A stretch of 64,000 bases of DNA from Rhizobium sp. WSM4643 (GCF_025152745.1 NZ_CP104043.1:124001-188000), one strand, 5' to 3'. Positions 27,279 through 36,818 are shown, counted from the first letter of the stretch. Numbers and translations are program-made. The notes: generated by a model from the letters alone, not told the origin.

Positions 27279-27419
27279 CTAGTAACCGCCTATCTCACCG
27301 CGAACTGGGCCTATCCCCTGCGGCTGTGCATAGGTTGTGTTGTCCGATCCGCTAGTTGCGCATCCTGAGAGGGTCATGAAGACGATTGCTGCTGCGGCCA
27401 AAATGTTTTTCAGAGGCAC
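27279..27419 (-). CDS. Small lipoprotein (46 aa)
   Basis: A short gene starting GTG 27419 with GGAG 7 bases upstream and ending TAG. The product begins with VPLKN, has a hydrophobic stretch (ILAAAAIVFMT) and a lipobox L-S-G-C with Cys20, then ATSGSDNTTYAQPQGIG and a Gly/Tyr end. This is a textbook lipoprotein signal; the mature peptide would have only 27 residues. It resembles tiny lipoproteins that are common but rarely annotated in rhizobia. No role can be assigned. Confidence 0.7.
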   Translation of the reverse strand: MPLKNILAAAAIVFMTLSGCATSGSDNTTYAQPQGIGPVRGEIGGY

Positions 27420-27483
27420 GGCGTTCTCCGATCATGGCAGACTGCCCGGGCCTCAAGGGCCACGCCGAGGATTTTCCGTTAAA

Positions 27484-27738
27484 TCACCTAGAATGGCAAG
27501 CGCGTGGTTGGCTGGCGGCAAGTAGCGATACGGCCTGTTCAAGCGTCTCCCTGACTGGATAGTCGCTCGGCGAGGCATCTTTCCCCAGCACGCTGACATA
27601 GGTGTGGGTGCTGCTGGTGAACGCCCTGACCCAAGTCCCTTGGGGGGCGTGGTCGGCCAGCGCAGAAAACCTGGACCCGCCAGTTGACCAGCAGGAACCA
27701 ACTGCTCCAGAAATCTGCCCCTCAAAATGGTCAGCCAT
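27484..27738 (-). CDS. Possible small hypothetical protein
   Basis: A frame of 84 codons starting MADHFEGQISGAVG and containing RFSALADHAPQGTWVRAF and YVSVLGKDASPSDYPVRETLEQAVSLLA. The amphipathic C-terminal stretch looks protein-like, but no clear ribosome-binding site precedes the ATG and no family was recognised. The frame stays open to 27903. It could be a gene fragment. Confidence 0.3.
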   Translation of the reverse strand: MADHFEGQISGAVGSCWSTGGSRFSALADHAPQGTWVRAFTSSTHTYVSVLGKDASPSDYPVRETLEQAVSLLAASQPRACHSR

Positions 27739-27854
27739 AGTCGTTGCCGCAGGAGCAGCGACCCGACGGTCCGGCTTGGGCGTCGCGCGTGCCATCCGCG
27801 ACGGGGATCGATGCATCCCCGGCCAGCATGTCAGATGGTGGCTTTTCGCTTCAA

Positions 27855-28289
27855 TCAGCCAAAGAACGCACGAAGCTGAGCGAAAAACCCGCTTGGTTTG
27901 CAACCTGCCATTTTTCGCAAACGGCGAGCGACGACTGCCGCGCTGACGCGTTCACCGAAATGGCAGAAGCACACAAGATCATGCAATTGCTCGTCGCCGA
28001 GTTCGAAGAATCGTTTGGCTTCGCCATAGCTATCATTTTCCATCCCTGCCGCCCGCAGCATGGGATCAGCGAATGCAACGGAGATCGGGGTGCCGTCAGC
28101 CCTGAGAGCAAGCCGATCGGCCATCGGCTGATACTCGGTTTCGTGAAGTGTCTTGAGAAACGGTCTGGGGCTGCCTTCGAGACTTTCGGCCCAGCGTTCA
28201 AGCCGTTCGCGCCAAGTCATTTCAAGGCGCTTGCAGGTCGGGCTGACAGTTGCGATGCTTTTCAACTGGTCTAATGCGTACTGTTCCAT
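27855..28289 (-). CDS. Hypothetical cytoplasmic protein
   Basis: Protein of 144 residues starting MEQYALDQLKSIATV. Its composition is that of a soluble globular protein: WRERLERWAESLEG, DGTPISVAFADPMLRAAG, KRFFELGDEQLHDLVCFCHFG. An ATTTCCGGC-type purine-rich GGAGGC lies upstream (28293-28298 on the complement). There is no membrane segment or known motif. It lies in the accessory region between the lipoprotein and the NACHT gene, on the same strand as the latter. Family not recognised. Confidence 0.6.
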   Translation of the reverse strand: MEQYALDQLKSIATVSPTCKRLEMTWRERLERWAESLEGSPRPFLKTLHETEYQPMADRLALRADGTPISVAFADPMLRAAGMENDSYGEAKRFFELGDEQLHDLVCFCHFGERVSAAVVARRLRKMAGCKPSGFFAQLRAFFG

Positions 28290-28344
28290 TTCGGCCTCCT
28301 ATCTCCGGAAAAATAGATGGTCCGCCTCCCGAAAACAGCGTCGC

Positions 28345-28476
28345 TCAGGTCGCAGCCGATGTCCAATCACGATTGAAAACGGCACCTGCGTTGAAGTGGA
28401 ACGGAAGCCGGAATCGACGACACGCCGTTCGCGCGGCTGCCTTTAAGGCGTCGCTGAGTCGGCGGTCTCGGGTCAT
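28345..28476 (-). CDS. Possible very small basic protein
   Basis: A frame of 43 codons from ATG 28476 starts MTRDRRLSDALKAAARTACRR, is strongly basic, and ends with NRDWTSAAT. No clear ribosome-binding site is present. It is the only candidate in the 246-base gap between its neighbours and may be chance. Confidence 0.2.
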   Translation of the reverse strand: MTRDRRLSDALKAAARTACRRFRLPFHFNAGAVFNRDWTSAAT

Positions 28477-28535
28477 TTTCAACTGGATTTTCCACCCGCA
28501 GCGTACCGCAACATCGCAATATCGCGCGCGATCTC

Positions 28536-28835
28536 TTAAATCCCCGACCCGTAGAGCTCTTGGTCATCGTCGCCTTCCCAGGGAGAGGGCATCGAGGTAC
28601 GATTGGCCGAAGGCATCGGCATCCAACACTTCAATTCCGGCTCGGCATATTCGATGATATGCCCGGGCGAGGAATCAGAGGCGCGCCAGCCTTCTGCACC
28701 GAACTGATCGCCATTCGACCAATAGGCGAGGTCAACTTCCGCCGGCCCCTGTTCGGACGGGCGAATCGTGACGAGGATCCGGCTACCGTCTCTCGGTGCG
28801 CTTGCCATGTCGCGCCAGCGGTCTATGTCGTCCAT
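28536..28835 (-). CDS. Small DUF551-like hypothetical protein
   Basis: Protein of 99 residues beginning MDDIDRWRDMASAPRDGSRILV. The pattern W-x-x-M-x-x-APRDGxxIL...YW...W is typical of small DUF551-type proteins that are often phage- or mobile-element-borne. It continues with VDLAYWSNGDQFGAEGW and ends with PWEGDDDQELYGSG. It lies 188 bases downstream of the HNH-NACHT gene on the same strand; no function is known for the family. The gap 28836-29023 shows nothing clear. Confidence 0.65.
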   Translation of the reverse strand: MDDIDRWRDMASAPRDGSRILVTIRPSEQGPAEVDLAYWSNGDQFGAEGWRASDSSPGHIIEYAEPELKCWMPMPSANRTSMPSPWEGDDDQELYGSGI

Positions 28836-29023
28836 CGTTTTCCTCCTGCCTCGCTACAGGTTGCGAGTGTCGCCTCGCCATCGGAAACGGTCAATTGAAA
28901 CTTTGCAGAACCATCCTCGTTGACGCTTCCGGCATCCAGCGCCGGCTGGCTCCGACCGGGCAAATATTTCCGTTCTTTCTGAGGAGCGTCAGGATCATGT
29001 GTTTCATCCTGCGCTCCCGATGC

Positions 29024-32000
29024 TCATATTTCCGGCCATGCCCGCCCAGACGCGATGTTAGGATGTCGTGGGCCAGCATCGATGCCGCCTTCTTTGTCGC
29101 GCTCTTCATCAATGCTGTTCAAATACTCAGACGCGAATACACCGGTCTCGGCATCATCAGACTTTATAAGGTCGAACAGTCCCTTGCGCAGCAACCGTAA
29201 GTCCCGAGGGATGAGCTCGAATTGATTGCTATTTCCACCAATGGGCTGGTGATGATACAGTAAGTTCTGCCGAGTGCTCCAATCATTGCGAGCAATCGCG
29301 CGGCGGCCAACGACATCACAAACTAGCTTCAGAAATGCCTCATGGTCACTCCCGGCCACTAGGACAGCCGCGATAAATTCCCTAGCCGATTGATCGCGGG
29401 CGCCAGTGAATCGATCGAGAAGTCCATCCCTCTCCTCGGCCGGTAGCGCTGCATAGATGGTTTGCGGATAATCATAAGGTGTACCGCGATCCATCGCGCC
29501 CTCTCCGTATCGTCCCGATGCTAACTCTTGAAGAAAATCGAGCGTAAGTCCCCCCGGATTTTGCATTGCCATGTAAAGCTCATACTGTGCAGCGAGTTCA
29601 GGAAATCGTTGAACGAATCCTCTTAGCAGTCCGATCCGTTGGCTCTCCGATGTGTACCGAACCATCGAAAGGATATCCCTGATCCGTAGCCATGAAAGCT
29701 TGATGTTGGGGGCTATAGAGTCGAGGACGTCCAGCGTATCATCCGGTCTATCGGAGAAAGGTAAGAGTTTGATCCAGCCGATGACGTCCTCGAATTGGTC
29801 ATCCGAAACCCATTTGCGTTCACCGAGCGCATCGACAGTCTGTTTCAATGCGTCCTTGATGATTGCTGTCGGGACTCTCAATCCCCCGACCAACATTCCG
29901 GTAGCAAGGTCGAGTTTGGCGCGGGGGTCGACATCAGCGGAAATCAGTTCGTTGTAGAAGTCCGCCCTTTGTCCATGTGGAAGGAGGGCGGCGCAGCCTG
30001 CAAATTTCATTGCGCGGCGGTGCCCTGCCTGCGTGCCGTCCGTCTTGGCCAACTCGGCGGCCTGGAGGATAGCTTCGGCCGATTCGGTCGTCGTGCCCCG
30101 GTCCCGGGATCGATTTATCATCGCCCGCTCGAAGTCCGGCCGGGGCTGGAACGCTTTCTTTATTCGAGGTTCGTTCCGCTCCAGCCAGATCACCTGAAGG
30201 CCTACTGCAGCCTCGATGCCGAATTCAGGGTCGTGTAGGTGGCCGGCGAGAACAGCCTCGGCCTCCGGCGTGCCGACGGCCGTCAGCGATAGTCTGTAGC
30301 CATGCGAGTGCGAGGACCGAATTTCATCAAGAGCCGCCTCATTTCGGCGGTTCTTCTGAAAAGCAGCCTTTGCGGTGCTCAACCCCGCTAGATCGGCATT
30401 CAGCATATCCGCAAGAATGCTAACTTGGTTTGGATGGGCCAGCCGTCGCATCGCCCGGGCTAGTGCTCCCAGCTCTCTGCGATTGGCTCCTTGGCTAAGT
30501 AACTGCCGTCCCCATCCGTTCAGGAGTGCGACGGCGCTCTCTAGTTGCTCGATTGTTAGGGGAATGTCTCCCCGATCATGATGCCGGCCATGAGAGGTAA
30601 TGACTTCGCAAAGATCTTCAATTTCTACCGGCGAGCAGCCCGTCGAACAAGACCGTAATGCCTCAAAAAGAACCGACGCTCGCGTGCTCTCAAGTATATC
30701 GTATAGCTTTCTTACCGGCGCATAGGCGGCTTGCGTGCGCAGCTCGGCAACACGAAACTCACGTCGAGCAGCGAGTAGACTCTCAAGAAGCCGCTTGACG
30801 GTTTGAGGGCCGACTAGGAAGGATGCATGTTCAGCTACGTCGTGAGCCACCTCCTCGTTAAGCAACATCCCGGGGAGGGGACCAGTATCGGCCGGCGCTT
30901 CTGCTTCAAGATAGCCGAATGGGCGAAATGGCAAATTTAGACCGTTCTCCAAGCGCCACCGAAGTGTCGCTGCGACAGTCTCCGGCAACCTCCTGGCTGC
31001 TTCGGCCAAAGCATAAGCGCCTTGATCGCGAAAGGAAAATTCGCGGCTCTTGAGAGTGGAAACAATAGTTTCTCGCAGCACAACGTCCGGAGTTGAACTA
31101 CTAGCCTTTGCAAGCCGGTCTTCGGGGCTGTTGGCGGCGGTAAGTTTTTCTTTTCGTGTCTCTAAGTCGGCGAGCAGCGAATTGTCGTGGACCGCGTCTA
31201 GATATCCGCGTGCCGCGATCATTTCAGCGAGTTCATCCCCCGACTTTCTTAGCAGCTCCTCAATCCTCGTGGTCGCGCCGCGGAAGGAAAGTCCATCGAA
31301 AGCTTGGAAGCGTATCGCAGCGCTTCGCTCCGACAGAGCCAACTCAAGGGCGGCGTCCATACCGGCGCTGTCGCCATGATAGGCGAGTTCTCCCACGATC
31401 GAATCTCGAGTTCGATCCGGAAGCGAGCTATATTCCCGTTTCAAGACATCGCCGAGCACAGATGGATTGAATCTCAGAACAAGCTGAATCGTATGCGATT
31501 GCACTTGATGGTCTTGGCTTGCTACCAGCGGCCACAGGATGTTAGCAAACTCGGCCTGACCCGTCTCAATCATAAACGCTACGGCGCGATCGACTCGACC
31601 AGAGGCGTGCCAAGCCCGTGCGAACGACGAGACCGTCTTGCCGACGATCTCCCATAAGGCTGGACCTGACCTCTTTACCACCGCCGCAGCAAACAAAGGA
31701 TCAATCTTTAGCAGGATTTCAACTACGGCTGCAATCGCACCAATCCCGACGGCGTCTGAGCGCGACATGCGCTCGCTCGCGAACAGTATTGGCTCGCTCC
31801 ACGCGGCCTCGTTCAGGCATTCGGTGACAACGGGGTGGTCAAGTGCTAGGCCATCCTTACTCGCCCGAAGGACAATTTCCAGATCAAGCGAGGCAAACCA
31901 TTCAAGGATTTGCTGATGTTGGAAACCAAACAATTCCTCATTCTGAACAAGGGAATGAGCGTCGACCAGTTTGCTTAGGACATCCTGCGCACTTGGCGAA

Positions 32001-33466
32001 GCCGATGTCTCTCCCTCCTCGATGAGAGATCTGTTGACCGCCGCGATAAGGGACCGTGCATTTTTCGTAGGCAGCGTCGCCCTTTCCGCCCTCTGTGCGG
32101 ATGTCGCAAGAGCGGACAGGTAGCGTCTTTGAAATCCAAGAAGTTCTCGGTTGAACAAATCCGCATTCGCGGGCTCAGCTTCATGCGCGTCAACCATTCG
32201 ACGTAGCACTTCCTCCTTGGTCTCGGGGAGCTTACCTGCGTCGGAGATCGCCAAAAGAGAACGCAGGTAGAGTGGGATGGAGACGAGTTCGCGCAGACCT
32301 TCCGTTCTCCAGGCGGCATCCAGGACGCGAATGCCTGCGTCGCCCTTCAGGCCTCGAGCAATGTCCATCTGTTGGGTCTGGGAGAGCGACAATACGTCAA
32401 CGCGTCGTCCTTTTAGGGGCATCTCGAGCGCTTCGCGTCTGCTGCTCATCACCATGTTCAGCAAAGGAAAGTCCCGTTGTAAGCCGTCCAGCTCCTTGAT
32501 GAGCCGTCGCCGAGAACTCGCGGGAACCTCATTCCAGCCATCCAGAAACAGTACCAACTCGCCGTGGTGCGCAAGAATTTTCAGATGATTGACGTTCAGC
32601 CCTTCATAACCGTGGCGCCCAATCAACCAACCCAGCAGTTCGAAGCGGCCCTCGGCCCATTCGCCCAGCGGCACAAAGAGTGGAATAAGGTTTTCCATCA
32701 TCACGAAGCGGGCGGCCTGCAGGAGCGTGGTGGTCTTGCCTGTCCCCGGCCCGGAAATGAGAACGACTTTTTGGACTGCCAGAACGACCTTCGGCAAGCG
32801 CGAAATATCCATTGCCTCCAGACGCTCCGCGGTTTTGGACGCGAGCTCTAGATTTACTGGATGCCGGGGCCAGGTCGGCGCTGCCTCAAAGGCCTCAATC
32901 TGAGCTAAAGCTCCGGCTGTTACTCGCGCTCTAATCCATTCCAGGTCCTGCTCGTCTGGCAGCCCTAGTTGCAATCGAAGGTTATGCAATTCCGCAGCTA
33001 AATCGTCTCTTGTGCTCGGAGTTGCCGCGTGTCCTTGACCACTGATAAGCTGGCGGAAAGCTCGCTCCTCGGCCCCACGCTTCCACTCCAATAAAAGCTC
33101 AGTCGTGAAATGTTTTTCGTCGTGGTCAATGATGTGTGCGTGATCGGCGCAAAGCCACACACCGTTGTCGAAAGCGCTTCGTTCCACAACGGTCTGATTT
33201 TGGTCATAGCGCGGACCTTCAGGTGCAGCCGCTTTGATATGAGCTGCGACACCGGTGTTGACGAAGCCAGTCCCTCCTTTCTTTGGCCCGATCGTTGGTT
33301 TTTGGCAATCGGGGTTAGAACAAAGATAACCTACGCGCAGTGCTAACAGCCGTTTTGTGGCTGCCTTGAAATCGTCCCGCCGTCTTTTTTGTTCGTTCGT
33401 GGTCGCAGTCGCCAGTACAGCCCGGTTTATAGGCGTCACAATGGCGGGCACATCATCTTTGTCCAT
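29024..33466 (-). CDS. HNH nuclease-NACHT NTPase-helical repeat protein (putative anti-phage STAND protein)
   Basis: Protein of 1480 residues, three parts. Residues about 45-115 form an HNH nuclease: zinc-type CSNPDC at 49-54, AAHIKAA with His76, and NGVWLCADHAHIID at 101-114 with Asn101, Cys106, His109 and His111. A linker leads to a NACHT/STAND NTPase: P-loop GPGTGKTT at 239-246, Walker B LFLDGWNE at 306-313, then VMSSRREALEM and SIPLYLRSLL. From about residue 550 to the end, the chain is made of helical repeats resembling HEAT repeats. Effector-NTPase-sensor order is that of Avs and bNACHT anti-phage proteins, in which target recognition by the repeats drives oligomerisation and effector activation. 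Here the effector would cut DNA. It is a single gene in a low-GC island, ATG 33466, without a strong ribosome-binding site. No named system with this exact architecture is known to me. Confidence 0.85.
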   Translation of the reverse strand: MDKDDVPAIVTPINRAVLATATTNEQKRRRDDFKAATKRLLALRVGYLCSNPDCQKPTIGPKKGGTGFVNTGVAAHIKAAAPEGPRYDQNQTVVERSAFDNGVWLCADHAHIIDHDEKHFTTELLLEWKRGAEERAFRQLISGQGHAATPSTRDDLAAELHNLRLQLGLPDEQDLEWIRARVTAGALAQIEAFEAAPTWPRHPVNLELASKTAERLEAMDISRLPKVVLAVQKVVLISGPGTGKTTTLLQAARFVMMENLIPLFVPLGEWAEGRFELLGWLIGRHGYEGLNVNHLKILAHHGELVLFLDGWNEVPASSRRRLIKELDGLQRDFPLLNMVMSSRREALEMPLKGRRVDVLSLSQTQQMDIARGLKGDAGIRVLDAAWRTEGLRELVSIPLYLRSLLAISDAGKLPETKEEVLRRMVDAHEAEPANADLFNRELLGFQRRYLSALATSAQRAERATLPTKNARSLIAAVNRSLIEEGETSASPSAQDVLSKLVDAHSLVQNEELFGFQHQQILEWFASLDLEIVLRASKDGLALDHPVVTECLNEAAWSEPILFASERMSRSDAVGIGAIAAVVEILLKIDPLFAAAVVKRSGPALWEIVGKTVSSFARAWHASGRVDRAVAFMIETGQAEFANILWPLVASQDHQVQSHTIQLVLRFNPSVLGDVLKREYSSLPDRTRDSIVGELAYHGDSAGMDAALELALSERSAAIRFQAFDGLSFRGATTRIEELLRKSGDELAEMIAARGYLDAVHDNSLLADLETRKEKLTAANSPEDRLAKASSSTPDVVLRETIVSTLKSREFSFRDQGAYALAEAARRLPETVAATLRWRLENGLNLPFRPFGYLEAEAPADTGPLPGMLLNEEVAHDVAEHASFLVGPQTVKRLLESLLAARREFRVAELRTQAAYAPVRKLYDILESTRASVLFEALRSCSTGCSPVEIEDLCEVITSHGRHHDRGDIPLTIEQLESAVALLNGWGRQLLSQGANRRELGALARAMRRLAHPNQVSILADMLNADLAGLSTAKAAFQKNRRNEAALDEIRSSHSHGYRLSLTAVGTPEAEAVLAGHLHDPEFGIEAAVGLQVIWLERNEPRIKKAFQPRPDFERAMINRSRDRGTTTESAEAILQAAELAKTDGTQAGHRRAMKFAGCAALLPHGQRADFYNELISADVDPRAKLDLATGMLVGGLRVPTAIIKDALKQTVDALGERKWVSDDQFEDVIGWIKLLPFSDRPDDTLDVLDSIAPNIKLSWLRIRDILSMVRYTSESQRIGLLRGFVQRFPELAAQYELYMAMQNPGGLTLDFLQELASGRYGEGAMDRGTPYDYPQTIYAALPAEERDGLLDRFTGARDQSAREFIAAVLVAGSDHEAFLKLVCDVVGRRAIARNDWSTRQNLLYHHQPIGGNSNQFELIPRDLRLLRKGLFDLIKSDDAETGVFASEYLNSIDEERDKEGGIDAGPRHPNIASGRAWPEI

Positions 33467-33611
33467 GGCGCACTTTTACGCGAGCCATGCAATTTTTGCC
33501 AGCATCTGGTTAGATAGTCGTGCGGGACGCTTAATTCGGCCTCGAAAAAGGCCACCACAAATCAATTGGGAACACGCACGGAAAATAGTCATACTCGGAA
33601 TGCAGGGTTGA

Positions 33612-35855
33612 CTACCGGCCCGCCTCCGTCATTCCGTTGTCCCTTACACGGCAAAATTCAATCAACTGCTCCGAGGTCATTGGTCGTGCCAAAGCGTAAC
33701 CTTGCAATATATGGCAACCGAGATCTTTCAGGATCTTCGCATGCTCCATGGTCTCCACGCCCTCGGCAACAATGTCGATGTTCTGCGATCGGCCGATTTC
33801 GATAATGGAGGAGACCAGGCGGCGCTGCGATGGAGACGCGATAATCGGCTTGATGATTTCGCGGTCGATCTTCAGGCGTCGCGGCTCAAATCGAAGTAGG
33901 CTGACGATACTGGCATGTTCGGTGCCGAAGTCATCGATCTCGATTTCGATGCCAAGCTTTTTGACGGCGGGAATGATCTCGTTGAGAACAGGTTGAAGAG
34001 CATTCAAGGAGATGGTTTCGAGCAGCTCGAAACACAGGCGACCCTTCGCTATGGGAAGCTCGGATAGTTCGGCAAGCAGATTGGCCTGCGCCAGTCGACG
34101 CGCTGAAATGTTGACCGAAACACGGGGAATTTGCATTCCCAAGCTGTCCCATCTCGTCAGCTCGAACAGGGCCTTTTGCAGGATCAGCCTATCCATGTCG
34201 CCGGTGCGCCCCAGCTTTTCCGCGACCTCCAGAAATTTGTCCGGGGCGAGCAGACCTTTTTGCGGGTGATCCCAACGGGCAAGTGTCTCGACGGCGACAA
34301 TATCCAATGTGTCTGCATCGAACTGCGGTTGGAAGAATGCAACGAGTTCGTCGCGATCGAGCGCTTGATTGAATTCGTCCGCCAATTCCTTCGCATGAAC
34401 CGCGGCGCTGCGAAGCTCTTCCGTAAAAACCGCCGCGCGGCCGCGGCCCGCCTTCTTCGCCTCGTACAGAGCCAAATCGGCATTGAGAAGCAATTGGCCG
34501 AGGTCGCGCCCGAGAGCATGTTCACTCTCCCAGGCGACGCCGACACTTGCCCCGACAACACAGGCCGCACCGTCAATGAAGAGGGGTTGCTCGAGCGCAT
34601 CGACAATTTGCCCTGCCAATGCGTTTGCCTTCGGCTCCGGATCGACACTCCAGCTGGCGAAGATGAATTCATCTCCACCGATCCGAGCCGCTACGTCGTT
34701 GGGACCAGCCAAATCGGCAAGGCGCGAAGCCGTTTCCTGCAAGACCGCGTCGCCGCCGGCATGCCCTTTGGTGTCGTTGATCTCTTTAAATCGATCCAGG
34801 TCGATATGAATGAATATCAGGCAATCTTGTGGACTGGGTCTCGGCGGTTGCGAGATCAACTGGTCGACAAATCGTCGGTTGGGAAGCCCCGTCAATGCGT
34901 CATGCAATGACAGGTACTCCAGCCGCTGTCGTGCGCGAACGAGCTTTTTCTTGTGAAGGCGAAGCTTTTCGATCGTTCTTTGGCGCGATTTGGTCAGAAA
35001 GCCGATCCAGACAATCGGCGCAACGACACAGAATGCCAACAGGCTCGCGTAAAACTCAAAAATGCCGATCCCGTTATTTTGGCCCCATCCCTGCTTTGGC
35101 AGTGCGGCGAGGGTCCATCGGCCATAGGTGATATCGACGGATGCCTGGACCGGCTTCCTGGAAAACGTTGCCAGGCTGCCGAAGAAAACCTGTTTGGGCG
35201 CATTCGGCTCCGGTACGGTGCTGATAGCAATCTCGAGCTCGGTCGAAGCAAGGCCACTTTCCTGGTAAAGCTTGGGTATGTCTACAATGCCGGAAAGCAG
35301 GCCCCAAAAAATCTGGCTTTTTCCGTCATTGATGTAGATCGGGTACCTGACGACAAAGCCGGTTCCACCTTGGATAAGCTCCACCGGGCCCGTCAGAACG
35401 ATATTGTGCGTGTTGCGCGCCAGCATCGCGGCAGCCCGTTGCTTCTCATTGGTTCGGTAGTCGAGCCCGATGGCCTTTTCGTTTCCTTTCTCCGGATAAA
35501 CCCACCTGACCACCATGTCGGGCGCGGCGGCGAAGCTTCGCAATTGTGAATCGGGCTTCAGGATCTCAGCGGCAAGTTTGGAAAATCCGTCTTGGTCCAT
35601 CGCCGGATTGACGGCGATGCCAGCCGCCAGTCCCTGCAACAGCTTCACATTGCTGTTGAGGTTCGTCTGAAGCCGTGAGGATATGGTGGCAAGCTCGCCG
35701 GCAACGATCGAGCGTTCATCGGCCAGCGATCGCTCCAGCCGCCAGTTCGTTGCCATCCAGACGACGATTGCCGCAATAATGGCCGCAAATATTGCCGGAG
35801 CGAAGGCGCTGGTATGGCTTATGACAGAGCGAGCGAGATTTCTTCGAAGTTTCAT
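33612..35855 (-). CDS. CHASE-GGDEF-EAL cyclic-di-GMP protein
   Basis: Membrane protein of 747 residues. The N-terminal helix (19-38) and a second helix near 265-288 enclose a periplasmic CHASE sensor (about 60-255; DMVVRWVYPEKGNEKAIGLD, GFVVRYPIY). The GGDEF domain (about 315-470) has the intact motif RIGGDEF at 391-397, while the RxxD inhibitory site is replaced by GPND. The EAL domain (about 490-735) has ETL in place of EAL but keeps the catalytic blocks SVNISARRL, EIDDFGT, LKIDREI and VAEGVET. It may both make and degrade c-di-GMP; the balance cannot be predicted. It is transcribed alone, with 150 bases to the upstream operon. Confidence 0.9.
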   Translation of the reverse strand: MKLRRNLARSVISHTSAFAPAIFAAIIAAIVVWMATNWRLERSLADERSIVAGELATISSRLQTNLNSNVKLLQGLAAGIAVNPAMDQDGFSKLAAEILKPDSQLRSFAAAPDMVVRWVYPEKGNEKAIGLDYRTNEKQRAAAMLARNTHNIVLTGPVELIQGGTGFVVRYPIYINDGKSQIFWGLLSGIVDIPKLYQESGLASTELEIAISTVPEPNAPKQVFFGSLATFSRKPVQASVDITYGRWTLAALPKQGWGQNNGIGIFEFYASLLAFCVVAPIVWIGFLTKSRQRTIEKLRLHKKKLVRARQRLEYLSLHDALTGLPNRRFVDQLISQPPRPSPQDCLIFIHIDLDRFKEINDTKGHAGGDAVLQETASRLADLAGPNDVAARIGGDEFIFASWSVDPEPKANALAGQIVDALEQPLFIDGAACVVGASVGVAWESEHALGRDLGQLLLNADLALYEAKKAGRGRAAVFTEELRSAAVHAKELADEFNQALDRDELVAFFQPQFDADTLDIVAVETLARWDHPQKGLLAPDKFLEVAEKLGRTGDMDRLILQKALFELTRWDSLGMQIPRVSVNISARRLAQANLLAELSELPIAKGRLCFELLETISLNALQPVLNEIIPAVKKLGIEIEIDDFGTEHASIVSLLRFEPRRLKIDREIIKPIIASPSQRRLVSSIIEIGRSQNIDIVAEGVETMEHAKILKDLGCHILQGYALARPMTSEQLIEFCRVRDNGMTEAGR

Positions 35856-36005
35856 CAGGTTGCCGGCGTGGATGAGAAGCCCTCATCCTGGCACGGTTTC
35901 TTTAAGGCAACGCTAAACCTGCCGGCGTCCTATAAAAGGAAAACTGCCTATTCGTCCTGGAGCCGGGGTAACAGACCTAGCGTTCCCGCACCTCGCCCGC
36001 AGCGC

Positions 36006-36818
36006 TTATGTCGCCGGGCTGAAGTCCGCCGCCAGCACCGCGTCTTTGAGCGCCCGCGAATAGGGATGCTGCGGGTTGTCCAAGACACTGCGCGCCTGTC
36101 CTCGCTCGACGATTTCGCCTTTGCGCATGATGATGATGTTGTCGCTGATATAATAGGCGGTGGCGAGGTCGTGGGTGATGTAGACGATCGAGAGCCCGAG
36201 CTCGTTTTTCAAGCGGCCGAAGAGATTGACGATGGCCATGCGCAGCGATGCATCGACCATGGAGACCGGTTCGTCGGCCACCAGCAGGCGGGGTTGCGGG
36301 ATCAGCGCGCGAGCGATGGCGACGCGCTGGAGCTGGCCACCGGACAATTCGTGGGGAAACCGGCCTTTCACTTCTTCAAGGGTCAGGCCGACATGGACGA
36401 GTGCTGCATCCGCCATCTTCTCCGCCTGCTGGCGGTCCGGCCGGATTCCCGAGAAGGAAAAATTGCGGGCGGTCTCGAAGAGATAACGATCGACACGTTT
36501 CAGCGGATTGAAGGCTTCGAAGGGGTTCTGGAGAACCGGCTGCACCTCTTTCATGAAAGCCTTGCGTTCGGATCGGCTATGGATGGCGACGGTCTTGCCG
36601 CTGAATTGAAGCTCGCCTTCCGTTGGTTCGGTCTGGCCGAGGATCATCGCCGCGATCGTCGATTTTCCCGAGCCGGATTCGCCGACGATCGAGAGGATCT
36701 CCGGCTCCGCTCCGAGTTCAAAGCTGACGTCCTTGACCGCCGTGATCAGGCGCCGGCCGAGCATGCCGCCCTGGCGGTAGACTTTGGTGACATGCGAGAG
36801 GCGAAGAAGAGCGCTCAA
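36006..36818 (-). CDS. ABC transporter ATP-binding protein (DppF/OppF type)
   Basis: ATPase subunit of about 270 residues. I place the start at TTG 36818, overlapping the stop of the preceding ATPase gene (TTGA), with GGGAGAT upstream. Motifs are Walker A GESGSGKST, signature LSGGQLQR and Walker B LVADEPVSMVDASLR; SMVD replaces the usual SALD, as seen in sugar-type members of this family. It is the last gene of the second ABC operon (binding protein, two permeases, two ATPases), which serves the arabinofuranosidase module. Confidence 0.87.
   Translation of the reverse strand: MSALLRLSHVTKVYRQGGMLGRRLITAVKDVSFELGAEPEILSIVGESGSGKSTIAAMILGQTEPTEGELQFSGKTVAIHSRSERKAFMKEVQPVLQNPFEAFNPLKRVDRYLFETARNFSFSGIRPDRQQAEKMADAALVHVGLTLEEVKGRFPHELSGGQLQRVAIARALIPQPRLLVADEPVSMVDASLRMAIVNLFGRLKNELGLSIVYITHDLATAYYISDNIIIMRKGEIVERGQARSVLDNPQHPYSRALKDAVLAADFSPAT

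Noticed and set aside
28891..29112. Minus-strand frame overlapping the end of the NACHT gene
   Set aside because: It overlaps the C-terminal coding region in another frame and lacks a ribosome-binding site.
33612..35855. Degenerate, inactive EAL domain
   Set aside because: ETL replaces EAL but the other catalytic blocks (DDFGT, KIDREI, AEGVET) are intact, so inactivity is not supported.
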